From the NCBI GenBank assembly GCA_039025855.1, contig JBCCNL010000020.1, positions 1-62,276 of the forward strand: DNA of 62,276 bases, given 5' to 3'. A model generated the notes under the pieces. The model was not told where the DNA came from. It searched no databases and saw nothing but the letters and a program-made list of their open reading frames with translations. A program made the translations under genes and the position numbers. This document shows positions 43,975 through 51,833 of the stretch, piece by piece (positions within the stretch are counted from its first letter, which is position 1; each line of letters starts with the position of its first letter). The stretch is from JBCCOW01 sp039025855. Its GTDB lineage: Bacteria > Planctomycetota > Phycisphaerae > Phycisphaerales > Phycisphaeraceae.

Positions 43975-45240
43975 TTATTCGGGGGCGATGGGGTGGCGGG
44001 CGGGTGGGGCGAGGCGGGCGCGGGCTTCGACGGCGTCGCGGATGGCTTCGTGTGCGGTGCGGGCCTGGGCGGTGAGGTGGCCCATTTTTCGGCCGGGGCG
44101 GGGGGTGGTTTTGTTGTAGTTGTGGGCGGTGGCGTCGGGGTATTCGGTGAGGAGGGTGAAGTCTGGCGTCTTGGCTGGTGGTGGGGGGTAGAGGTCGCCG
44201 AGGAGGTTGGCCATGGCGGTGGGTTTGAGTGGGTGGTCTTCGGTGTTGAAGGGGGCGGGGGGGTGGCCGGTGACGGTGAGGACTTGCTGGTCGAACTGGG
44301 AGTGGGCGCAGGCTTCGAGGGTGAGGTGGCCGGAGTTATGCGGGCGGGGAGCGAGCTCGTTGACGAGGACCCCCGGAAGGAGTCGGTCGGGCGTTGATCC
44401 TGGCGGGGGTTGGTGGTCGGGTGGGGTGGGTCGGGTCTGGAAGAACTCGACGCAGAGGACACCCACAGCGTCGAGGCCCTGCATGATGGCGGTGGCGGCG
44501 TCGCGGGCTTGTTGTTCGATGGCGGGTGGGGCACCGCAGGGGACGACGGAGACGTCGAGGATGTGGTTGCGGTGGGTGTTGGCGATGGGGCCGAAGGTCT
44601 CGATGGTCCCATCCACGCCGCGGGCGGCGATGACGGAGAGCTCTTGTTCGAAGTCGACGAAGGCTTCGAGGATGCAGGGTCGCTTCCCGAGGTCATGCCA
44701 GGCATAGGGGGCGTCGGCGGGGGAGTGGAGGACGCGTTGGCCTTTGCCGTCGTAGCCGCCATGGGATGTTTTGAGGACGGCGGGGGTGCCGAGGGTTTTC
44801 AGGGCTTGGTGGAGTTGGTCTTCCGAGTGGACGGGGGCGAAGGGGCCGACGGGGACGCCGAACTGTTGGACGGCCTGCTTCTCGCGGAGCCGGTCCTGGG
44901 CGATATGGAGCACATGCTCGCCGGGGCGAACGGGGGCGTGGGCGGCGCAGGCGGCGGCGGTGTCGGCGGGGACGTTCTCGAACTCGTAGGTGACGGCGGC
45001 GACTTGCTGGGCGAATTCGGCGATGGCGTCGAGGTCGCTGTAGGGCTTGGCGGTGTGGGTGTCGGCGGCTTGGCCGGCGGGGCAGTGGGGGTCGGGGCAG
45101 TAGACATGGACGCGGTAGCCGCGGCGATGGGCGGCGTGGATGAACATAAGGCCGAGCTGGCCGCCGCCGAGCATGCCGAGGGTGGCGGGGGGTTGGATGG
45201 GTGTGTTGGAGGGGTTGGTTTGACTTCCGGGGGTGGCCAT
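43975..45240 (-). CDS. purK: N5-carboxyaminoimidazole ribonucleotide synthase
   Basis: The 421-residue ATP-grasp enzyme starts with the PurK signature LGMLGGGQLGLMFIHAAHRR, followed by YEFENVPADTAAA, KTSHGGYDGKGQRVL and VNELAPRPHNSGHLTLEAC (metal-binding region). It carboxylates AIR with ATP and HCO3- in purine synthesis. The partner PurE is not in the window. It is the first gene of a group with sbtA-sbtB-ppc, all on the minus strand, 53 bp upstream of sbtA. The first 20 residues are a Pro/Thr-rich extension, so the true start could lie a little later. Confidence 0.95.
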   Translation of the reverse strand: MATPGSQTNPSNTPIQPPATLGMLGGGQLGLMFIHAAHRRGYRVHVYCPDPHCPAGQAADTHTAKPYSDLDAIAEFAQQVAAVTYEFENVPADTAAACAAHAPVRPGEHVLHIAQDRLREKQAVQQFGVPVGPFAPVHSEDQLHQALKTLGTPAVLKTSHGGYDGKGQRVLHSPADAPYAWHDLGKRPCILEAFVDFEQELSVIAARGVDGTIETFGPIANTHRNHILDVSVVPCGAPPAIEQQARDAATAIMQGLDAVGVLCVEFFQTRPTPPDHQPPPGSTPDRLLPGVLVNELAPRPHNSGHLTLEACAHSQFDQQVLTVTGHPPAPFNTEDHPLKPTAMANLLGDLYPPPPAKTPDFTLLTEYPDATAHNYNKTTPRPGRKMGHLTAQARTAHEAIRDAVEARARLAPPARHPIAPE

Positions 45241-45271
45241 GGGCGGCGAGTTTATCGCTCCTGGGCGATGG

Positions 45272-45520
45272 CTACTTTGCGGGTGGCTGGCTGAGCCGGA
45301 TGGGTCCGCGGGCGGTGGTGGGGTCGACGGGTTGGCCGCGTTGGGTGATGGTGAGCTGGCCGGTGGCGTGGAGGTGTTGGGCGGCGGTGTGGATGGCGGT
45401 GAGGTGGTCGCGCCAGTGGGTGGGGTCGAGGAGGCGGGCGGCTTCGGAGGGGCAGATGGTTTTGTTGGGGCCGCGCTGGGTGATGAGGGTGAGGATGGCG
45501 GAGGCGGGCGTAAGGCTCAT
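45272..45520 (-). CDS. DUF3253 protein
   Basis: The 82-residue protein has the DUF3253 pattern: ILTLITQRGPNKTICPSEAA, then HWRDHLTAIHTAAQHLHATG and LTITQRGQPVDP, an approximately 80-residue winged-helix-like domain of unknown function. Its start overlaps the photolyase stop by 4 bp, so it is probably translated from the same message. An association with light or UV functions is inferred from this coupling. DNA binding is possible from the fold. Confidence 0.85.
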   Translation of the reverse strand: MSLTPASAILTLITQRGPNKTICPSEAARLLDPTHWRDHLTAIHTAAQHLHATGQLTITQRGQPVDPTTARGPIRLSQPPAK

Positions 45521-46947
45521 GCGAAGAGGGAGTCGGCGACGGGCTCGGCGGGTTCTTCGCCTTTTGCCAGAGCGACGAGGCGGTCGACCTTGCGGACGTA
45601 GGCGTCGGGGTCGGCTTTGCGTTTGAGGCCGTTGGCGTTCATGTAGCGGGTCTTACCGAGGATGGGGCGTTCGGTCCAGCCGCGGTCGTGGATGCCGAAG
45701 CACCAGGCGACGCCGACGTAGCTGTTGGGGTCTCGGCCGTCGAGGTGGTACTTGTTGTTGAGGTCGAGCATCGTCTCGAACGCGAGCTCGGGGGTCGCGG
45801 ACCACTCCATGATCTTCTTGCCCCAGTACATGCGCATGTAGTTGTGCATGTAGCCGGTGTAGCGCATCTCGCGTTGGGCGGCGTTCCAGTAGGGGTCGTA
45901 CGTGTCGGCGTCTTCCAGTTGTTTTGCGGTGTATTGCGGGTCACGGGGGTCATCGCGGTGTTCGTCGAGAGTCCGCTTGGCCCAGTCGGGGATGCAGGAA
46001 TACTTGTCGTAGTCGGGGGTGAACCAGCAGAAGTTGTAGGCCAGCTCGCGGCGGACGACGAGCTCTTCGATGAAGTCGTCGCGGTCTTCGGATGAGCCGG
46101 TGCGGTTGGCTTTGCCCTGCATCGTGAGCCAGACGGGGCTGATCTGGCCGAAGCGCAGGTACTTGGACATGTGCGAGGTGTCGTCGGTCTGCGGCTGGTT
46201 GCGGTGGGCGGAGTAGTGCTTGAACTTGTCGGCCCAGAATGTGTCGAGCAGCTGCTTGGCGGCGGTGGTGCCGCCTTTGAAGAACGGGACGGGCGCGATG
46301 CTCGTGTTGACCTTGAGCTTGTCGAGCAGGGCGTCGGGTTTGGAGAGGTCTTCGCCGGTGATGGAGAGGTTGAGCGAGTGCTTGACGAGTTCGAGTCGGG
46401 GGAGCTCGACGAGGAAGCGGTCGAGCTGGCGGTGGATCTTGGGGCGGATGGTGCGGGCGGCGAACTCGGCCTTGTCGGAGACGGTTTCGACGGGTATGCA
46501 GAGGTTGGTCTCGACGGCAATGACGCGGCAGGGGGCGTCGTCGGCGACGGTGTCCCGCCAAGTGCGTTGGTAGCGGAGGTAGCCGACGTCGGTGATGGCG
46601 AGGCAGGCGTCTTGGGACCACTTCAGGGCGAGGTCGGGGATGGGGCCGAGATGGACGACGAACTTGATGCCGCGTTGGTGTAGGGTGGATTCGATGTCGG
46701 CGAGGCCGTCGATGAGGAAGGACTTGTGGCGGGCGGAGGTGCCGGGGAAGGTGTCGTCGAGGGCGAAGCCGACGAGCAGGCGTTTATTTAGGCGGTTGGC
46801 GTGCCAGACGGCGAGTTCGAGGGCCTCGTTGTGCTCGGCCCGCTGGGCGGCCTGCATCCAATACAGGACGTAGTCGGCGTCATTGCGGATGGGGGCGTCG
46901 TTGAGCTCGGCGATGCGCTCTTCTTCGATCGGGATCGGCTGCGTCAT
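45517..46947 (-). CDS. phrB: Class II CPD photolyase
   Basis: The 476-residue protein is a class II cyclobutane pyrimidine dimer photolyase: DADYVLYWMQAAQRAEHNEA at the start, WVIELV-like segment FIEELVVRRELAYNFCWFTP, and the class II FAD region DADTYDPYWNAAQREMRYTG followed by YMHNYMRMYWGKKI. It repairs UV-induced dimers with blue light and FADH-. It is divergent from the photolyase-related gene at 46981 (33 bp apart) and overlaps the DUF3253 gene, forming a UV-repair module. Confidence 0.96.
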   Translation of the reverse strand: MTQPIPIEEERIAELNDAPIRNDADYVLYWMQAAQRAEHNEALELAVWHANRLNKRLLVGFALDDTFPGTSARHKSFLIDGLADIESTLHQRGIKFVVHLGPIPDLALKWSQDACLAITDVGYLRYQRTWRDTVADDAPCRVIAVETNLCIPVETVSDKAEFAARTIRPKIHRQLDRFLVELPRLELVKHSLNLSITGEDLSKPDALLDKLKVNTSIAPVPFFKGGTTAAKQLLDTFWADKFKHYSAHRNQPQTDDTSHMSKYLRFGQISPVWLTMQGKANRTGSSEDRDDFIEELVVRRELAYNFCWFTPDYDKYSCIPDWAKRTLDEHRDDPRDPQYTAKQLEDADTYDPYWNAAQREMRYTGYMHNYMRMYWGKKIMEWSATPELAFETMLDLNNKYHLDGRDPNSYVGVAWCFGIHDRGWTERPILGKTRYMNANGLKRKADPDAYVRKVDRLVALAKGEEPAEPVADSLFA

Positions 46948-46980
46948 GAGCGACGATAGCGCGGCCTACAGTCCCGGGCT

Positions 46981-48516
46981 ATGGCCAAGACCTCAGACAC
47001 CCTCTTCGTTGTCCTCGGCAACCAGCTTTTCCCCTTCAGACACGTCAAATCGCACCGCGACTCCGTGTTTTTCATGGCGGAGGATGTCGGGCTGTGTACC
47101 TACGTGAAGCACCACAAGCAGAAGATCCTCCTGTTTCTGGCCGCGATGCGGGCTCATGCCGACGAGCTGCGGACCAATGGCTGCTCGGTTCATTACGAGA
47201 GGCTGGAGGATCAGCAGGGTCCCAAGTTACAAACCAAGTACGAAACAAAGCTAGAGCGATTTATTGAGGGCAAAGGCTTTGAGCGGCTGGTGATGTTCGA
47301 GATTGAGGACAAGTTTTTCGAGTCACGGATGGAGGCTTTTGCTCACGATCATGGGTTGGACTTAGAGTTTCTGGAAAGCCCGATGTTTCTCACGCCGCGG
47401 GAGACGTTCGCGGAGTATCTCGATGGCGGGAAGCGGCCGTTCATGGCCAAGTTCTACGAGCAGCAGCGGAAGCGGCTGGGCCTGCTGCTGAACAAGGACG
47501 GGTCGCCGGAGGGCGGGAAGTGGAGTTTCGACGAGGACAACCGGAAGAAGCTGCCGAAGGGGGTGGCCATCCCGGAGACGAGCTGGGCGGAGCCGACGGA
47601 GCATGTCGTGGCGGTGCGGGGAGTGATTCAGGAGCGGTTTGCGGATCACCCGGGTGAGCTGCCGGAGGAGGGGGGTTTCTGGTTACCCACGACGCGGCGG
47701 CAGGCGCTGTCGTGGCTGCGGGAGTTTCTGGACGAGAGATTTGAGTTGTTTGGAGATTATGAGGATGCGTTGTCGAGTCGGGACCCGGTGCTGTTTCACT
47801 CAGTGGTTTCGCCGATGATCAACCTGGGGCTGCTGACGCCGGAGGAGATCGTGGAGCGGGCTGTGGAGACGGCGGGTGGGGCGGGGGTGCCGATGAATAG
47901 TCTGGAAGGCTTCGTGCGTCAGGTGATCGGTTGGCGGGAGTTCATCCGGGGGATTTATCAGCGGTACTCGGAGCGGCAGGACAAGGAAAACTTCTGGGGG
48001 CATAAGCGGGAGATGAAGGCGTGCTGGTGGGACGGGACGACGGGTCTGCCGCCGTTGGATGATGCGATCCGGAAAGCGGTGAAGTATGGGTGGTGTCACC
48101 ACATCGAGCGGCTGATGGTCTTGAGCAACCTGATGAACCTGTGCGAGGTTGAGCCGAGGCGGGCGCATGATTGGTTTATGACGATGTTTGTAGACAGCTC
48201 GGACTGGGTGATGGGGCCGAACGTGTATGGGATGGGGCTGATGTCGGACGGTGGGATTTTTGCGACCAAGCCTTATATCTGTGGGAGTAATTACATCTTC
48301 AAGATGTCGGATTATGCGAAGCCGAAGAAGGGCGAAGAAGATTGGGCGGAGGTGATGGACGGGTTGTACTGGCGGTTTATTGAGAAGCATCGGGGGTTCT
48401 TCTCGGGTAACCCGCGGTTGAGCATGATGCCGAGGAGCCTGGACAAGATGAAGCCGGAGCGGAAGGAGCGGATTTTTGGGGCGGCGGAGGGGTTTATTGA
48501 GCGGGTGACGGGGTAG
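46981..48516 (+). CDS. Photolyase-related protein (FeS-BCP/CryB family) lacking cluster cysteines
   Basis: The 511-residue protein follows the prokaryotic (6-4) photolyase/FeS-BCP family: start VVLGNQLFPFRHVKSHRDSV, GWREFIRGIYQRYSER, YGWCHHIERLMVLSNLMNLC, then DGGIFATKPYICGSNYIFKM. Known members bind FAD and a [4Fe-4S] cluster and repair (6-4) photoproducts. In members I recall, the next segment has cysteines C-x-G-C...C-P-F. Here it reads SDYAKPKKGEEDWAEVMDG (about residues 440-460) with none, so three of the four cluster ligands seem absent. It may be a cluster-free variant. It is divergent from the class II photolyase. Confidence 0.88.
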   Translation: MAKTSDTLFVVLGNQLFPFRHVKSHRDSVFFMAEDVGLCTYVKHHKQKILLFLAAMRAHADELRTNGCSVHYERLEDQQGPKLQTKYETKLERFIEGKGFERLVMFEIEDKFFESRMEAFAHDHGLDLEFLESPMFLTPRETFAEYLDGGKRPFMAKFYEQQRKRLGLLLNKDGSPEGGKWSFDEDNRKKLPKGVAIPETSWAEPTEHVVAVRGVIQERFADHPGELPEEGGFWLPTTRRQALSWLREFLDERFELFGDYEDALSSRDPVLFHSVVSPMINLGLLTPEEIVERAVETAGGAGVPMNSLEGFVRQVIGWREFIRGIYQRYSERQDKENFWGHKREMKACWWDGTTGLPPLDDAIRKAVKYGWCHHIERLMVLSNLMNLCEVEPRRAHDWFMTMFVDSSDWVMGPNVYGMGLMSDGGIFATKPYICGSNYIFKMSDYAKPKKGEEDWAEVMDGLYWRFIEKHRGFFSGNPRLSMMPRSLDKMKPERKERIFGAAEGFIERVTG

Positions 48517-48557
48517 CTCGTGGGGTTTGAGTAGACTGCGTCGGTGGAGCCGACGCG

Positions 48558-50027
48558 ATGAGCCAAGGGACGACCGATCCGGCGGGGGGCTGTCCGTTTG
48601 GGGCGGGGGTGGTTGGTGGTGAGGAGCCCGGCCGTGGCGACGGGCGGGCTGTGGGGGGTGGTGGTGGGGTGACGCGGGGGTCGCTGTTGGCGTTTGTGGA
48701 GGACCCGGGGCGGGTGATGATGGGGTTGATGCGGGAGCACGGGGAGTTGGCGGTGTTGGAGGACGAAGGGCGGCGGATGGTGTTTGCCTTCGGGCCGGAG
48801 CACGTGAAGCGGGTGCTGACGGACCTGGAGACGTATCACAGCTTCTTCTTTCCGCTGCGGGGGTCGAAGCGGTCGGCGCAGCGTCGGTTGACGGCGGGGC
48901 TGCTGACGATGAATGGGGCGGACTACCAGAAGCACCGGAAGGTGATCGCTGAGCCGTTCCAGCGGGCGGCGATCCGGGGGTATGAGGATGCAGTCCGGGG
49001 GTTGGTGGAGGAGATGCTGGACGAGTGGGAGGTGGGGGACGAGGTAGATCTATTTGAGGCGATGACCCGGTTCATGCTGCGGGTGACGTGCGTGGTGTTG
49101 TTCGGGGTGGGGCATAAGGGGTTGGCGTACGAGGTGGGGGAGATGCTGGCGTCGTGGGTGCGGATGAATCATGAGGTGGGGATGATGGCACTTCGGCCGG
49201 ACGCGCGGTCGGCGGAGGGGTACGGGGAGCTGAACGCGGAGGCGGAGGCGTTGGAGGCGAAGGTGCGCGAGTTGATCGAGGTGCGGCGGGCGGAGCGGGA
49301 GGGGCAGGACGTGTTGTCGTGCCTGCTTCGGGGGTACGACGCGGAGGGGATGGTGGATGACACGGAGTTGATTGGTCAGACGGCGGTGCTGTTTGGGGCG
49401 GCGCACATGACGACAGCGAACACGCTGACGTGGACGCTGACGCTGCTGGGGTTGCATCCGGGCGTGGCGGGGCGGCTGCTGGAGGAGGTGGAGGCGACGG
49501 GGGGGATGGATTCGGGGGTGGCGGTGGATGCGCCGACGGCACGGCCGTATCTGGAGGATGTGGTGCGGGAGAGTATGCGGGTGTTGCCGGCGTCGGGGTA
49601 TTCGCAGCGGCTGACGAGCCAGGCGACGGAGCTGGGTGGGGTGTCGATTGAGCGGGGGACGCCGGTGGTGTTCAGTCAGTACGTGACGCACCGGATGCTG
49701 GCGGGTTTGTATCCGGAGCCGGAGCGGTTTTTGCCGGGGCGTTGGAAGGACATTCGGCCTGGGCCTTATGCGTACATGCCGTTTGGTGCGGGGCCGAGGC
49801 GTTGCATTGGCGCGCAGCTGGCGCTGTTGGTGTTTCGGGTGGCGTTACCGCGGATTGTGGGGCGGTATCGGTTGGCGTTGGTGGAAGGGTCGGAGGTGTC
49901 TGGGCGGATTACGGGGACGATGCTGACGCCGACCGGTCCGGTATGGGCACGGGTGCACGCTCAGGACGGGGCGTTCACGCGGGGGGTGGTGACGGGGAAT
50001 TTGAATGAGATGGTGGAGGTGGGGTGA
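48558..50027 (+). CDS. Cytochrome P450
   Basis: The 489-residue protein has the ExxR motif (VVRESMRVLPASG), the heme-binding loop FGAGPRRCIGAQLA with the cysteine ligand near residue 416, and an I-helix FGAAHMTTANTLTWTL near residue 280. The usual acidic residue before the I-helix Thr is Met here, which is unusual. The first 40 residues are Gly-rich and include a palindrome translated as EEPGRGDGRAVG. No ferredoxin or reductase gene is nearby, so redox partners are unknown. It starts 41 bp after the photolyase-related gene, so they may share a transcript. Confidence 0.93.
   Translation: MSQGTTDPAGGCPFGAGVVGGEEPGRGDGRAVGGGGGVTRGSLLAFVEDPGRVMMGLMREHGELAVLEDEGRRMVFAFGPEHVKRVLTDLETYHSFFFPLRGSKRSAQRRLTAGLLTMNGADYQKHRKVIAEPFQRAAIRGYEDAVRGLVEEMLDEWEVGDEVDLFEAMTRFMLRVTCVVLFGVGHKGLAYEVGEMLASWVRMNHEVGMMALRPDARSAEGYGELNAEAEALEAKVRELIEVRRAEREGQDVLSCLLRGYDAEGMVDDTELIGQTAVLFGAAHMTTANTLTWTLTLLGLHPGVAGRLLEEVEATGGMDSGVAVDAPTARPYLEDVVRESMRVLPASGYSQRLTSQATELGGVSIERGTPVVFSQYVTHRMLAGLYPEPERFLPGRWKDIRPGPYAYMPFGAGPRRCIGAQLALLVFRVALPRIVGRYRLALVEGSEVSGRITGTMLTPTGPVWARVHAQDGAFTRGVVTGNLNEMVEVG
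48624..48650. repeat. Imperfect palindrome inside the P450 gene
   Basis: GAGCCCGGCCGTGGCGACGG and GCGGGCT, close to the palindrome at 16984-17007 with a few mismatches. It is translated within the low-complexity N terminus of the P450. Confidence 0.55.
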
Positions 50028-50042
50028 AGGGGTGGGCCGCTG

Positions 50043-50071
50043 GGCCCCGGGTCATTGACCCGGGGCTAAAT
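50043..50071. repeat. Palindrome with GCTAAA tail between convergent genes
   Basis: CCCCGGGTCA-T-TGACCCGGGG followed by CTAAAT, identical over 29 bases to 20138-20166. It lies between the stops of the P450 gene and the hypothetical gene at 50079. Confidence 0.8.
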
Positions 50072-50078
50072 GGCGGGG

Positions 50079-50477
50079 TCATTTGGCGGGTGGGTCGTTG
50101 CGTTTGGGGGTGAGGAGCGCTTTGACAGCGGAGAGGGGGCGGACCTTGCCGGGGATGCCGAGGGCTTTGCCGAGGAGGCTGGTGGTGTGGTCGGGGCTGA
50201 GTTCGAAGATGGTCTGCTGGTTGACGACGACGGCGAAGTGGAGCTGGGTGTGTCGGACGAGGTCCTGGATGGTGTCGGGGGGCGGGCTTGAGGGGCCGGG
50301 GAGTTTGGGGAGGCCTTGGCGGAGGGCGTTGAGTGTGGTGAGGGAGTCGGCGTGGAGGGTGAGGCGTTGGCCGTCGCCGGTGAGTCGGGCGGTTTGGTTC
50401 TCGACGGTGATGTGGACTTCGCCGTAGAAGGCGAGGCCTTTGAGGGTTGGCGGGTTGGAGGGGGCGAGGTCGGCCAC
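50079..50477 (-). CDS. Hypothetical protein
   Basis: The 132-residue protein starts MADLAPSNPPTLKGLAFYGE and contains beta-rich stretches (VHITVENQTARLTGDGQRLT) and a helix-rich second half. I do not recognise the family. It shares strand and direction with the following small gene, and its upstream region holds another palindrome (50493-50518). No signal peptide or membrane helix is seen. Confidence 0.5.
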   Translation of the reverse strand: MADLAPSNPPTLKGLAFYGEVHITVENQTARLTGDGQRLTLHADSLTTLNALRQGLPKLPGPSSPPPDTIQDLVRHTQLHFAVVVNQQTIFELSPDHTTSLLGKALGIPGKVRPLSAVKALLTPKRNDPPAK

Positions 50478-50492
50478 GGTTGTTGTGTGCGA

Positions 50493-50516
50493 CCGGTCGC
50501 GAGCGACCGGGCTAAA
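50493..50516. repeat. Palindrome with GCTAAA tail
   Basis: CCGGTCGC-GA-GCGACCGG followed by GCTAAA. It lies between two small minus-strand hypothetical genes and is one of the dispersed palindromes. Confidence 0.65.
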
Positions 50517-50548
50517 CGTTTGGAGTGGTGAGGGCGCGATGGGGAGTG

Positions 50549-50752
50549 TCAGTCGGACTTGCTGAGGTCGGTGGTGCGGACTTTGAGGATGCCGTTGACT
50601 TTCCAGGTGGCGTGGGCGGCGTTGTCTGCGGCGGCGGAGGGGACGTCGATCTGCATGTTCTGGAACTCGTAGGTGATCTCGGCGTTTCGGCCGGTGAGTT
50701 TGTCGTAGAGGCCGATGGCGAGGTCGGGCCAGGTGGTGGTGCCTTCGGGCAT
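50549..50752 (-). CDS. Small hypothetical protein
   Basis: The 67-residue frame starts at ATG 50752 after AAGGAA, with the product MPEGTTTWPDLAIGLYDKLT and NAHATWKVNGILKVRT-like segments. The frame is open further upstream, but the ribosome binding site favours this start. It has no membrane segment. No family is recognised; it is plausible as a small cytoplasmic protein. Confidence 0.55.
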   Translation of the reverse strand: MPEGTTTWPDLAIGLYDKLTGRNAEITYEFQNMQIDVPSAAADNAAHATWKVNGILKVRTTDLSKSD

Positions 50753-50819
50753 GGCGGTTCCTTTCGGGGAAGGGAGGGAATGGAGAGTGCGGGTGAAGGA
50801 TAGCGCGGCAGGGCGGGGG

Positions 50820-51707
50820 TCAGGCGGGGAGTTCGTCGAGGCGGGGGATGGAGGGGATGGCACCGGGTCGGGTGACGGCGAGGGCGGCGGCGGTGGTGGC
50901 GGTATGCAGGGCGTGTAGGGGTGGGTCGCCGGCGAGGAAGCGTGCCAGGAGGAAGCCGATGAAGGTGTCGCCGGCGGCGGTGGTGTCGACCGGGGTGACG
51001 GGTTGGGCGGGGGTGTGGAGCTTGGGGTGGTTGGCGTCGCGGTAGAGGGAGCCCTGGCTGCCGAGGGTGAGGACGACGGCGCCGCCGGTGCGGGCGTGGA
51101 GGCGATCCAGGGCGCGTTCGGGGTCGGGGGTGTCGGCGAGGGCGAGGGCTTCGGTTTCGTTGACGATCAGTAGGGCGACGCCTTCGAGCGGGAAGTGTTG
51201 GACGTCGGGGGTCATGGGTGCGGGGTTGAAGGCGGTGCGGAGGCGGCGGTCGTGGGCGGCGGCGAGGAGTTCGTCGACGCGGTTGGTTTCGTTCTGGGTG
51301 AGGACGAAGTGGTCGGGCGTGTCGGGGTCGAGGGTGTCGAGGGCGGCGGTGATCTGGTCGGGGGTGAGTCGGTGGTTGGTGCCGGGGAAGAGGAGGATGG
51401 CGTTTTCGCCGGCGTCGTCGACCTGGATGATGGCGTGGCCGGAGGGGGCGTCGGGGTGGGTTGTGATGAGGGTGGTGTCGATGGCTTCGGTGTGTAGGGC
51501 GTTGAGGAGGGGTTGGCCGTCGTGTCCGAGGTTGCCGGCGTGGAGGACGGTGGCGCCGGCACGGGCGGCGGCGATGGACTGGTTGGCGCCTTTGCCGCCG
51601 CAGAAGAGCTGGCGGTCGTGGCTGGGGAGGGTCTGGCCGGGGGCGACGATGGACGGGAGGCGGTAGACGAGGTCGAGGTTGAGGGAGCCAACGTTGAGGA
51701 GGGGCAT
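50820..51707 (-). CDS. rbsK: Ribokinase/PfkB-family carbohydrate kinase
   Basis: The 295-residue protein has the PfkB signatures: LFCGGKGANQSIAAARAG near residue 35 and PVDTTAAGDTFIGFLLARF (anion hole and catalytic Asp) near residue 245. It fits ribokinase best, phosphorylating ribose or a related sugar, though the sugar is not certain. Codons are C-ended. The start lacks a Shine-Dalgarno motif; a seven-unit heptanucleotide array abuts it. The divergent SDR gene begins 127 bp away. Confidence 0.9.
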   Translation of the reverse strand: MPLLNVGSLNLDLVYRLPSIVAPGQTLPSHDRQLFCGGKGANQSIAAARAGATVLHAGNLGHDGQPLLNALHTEAIDTTLITTHPDAPSGHAIIQVDDAGENAILLFPGTNHRLTPDQITAALDTLDPDTPDHFVLTQNETNRVDELLAAAHDRRLRTAFNPAPMTPDVQHFPLEGVALLIVNETEALALADTPDPERALDRLHARTGGAVVLTLGSQGSLYRDANHPKLHTPAQPVTPVDTTAAGDTFIGFLLARFLAGDPPLHALHTATTAAALAVTRPGAIPSIPRLDELPA

Positions 51708-51756
51708 GGTGTAGTGGTTAGCGGTTAGGCGCCAGGGGTTAGGGGTGTGGGGCTAG
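51708..51756. repeat. Heptanucleotide array abutting the rbsK start codon
   Basis: Seven units on the plus strand (GGTGTAG, TGGTTAG, CGGTTAG, GCGCCAG, GGGTTAG, GGGTGTG, GGGCTAG) begin at the base next to the ATG complement. In the coding sense it ends CTAACCG, CTAACCA, CTACACC, ATG. It is the longest of the four leader arrays. Confidence 0.85.
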
Positions 51757-51833
51757 GCCGATGGGTGAGTCGGAAATGGGTTGGTGCGTTTGAAGATATC
51801 GGTGAGGCGGGTGGTGGGGCGCTATTGTGAGGC

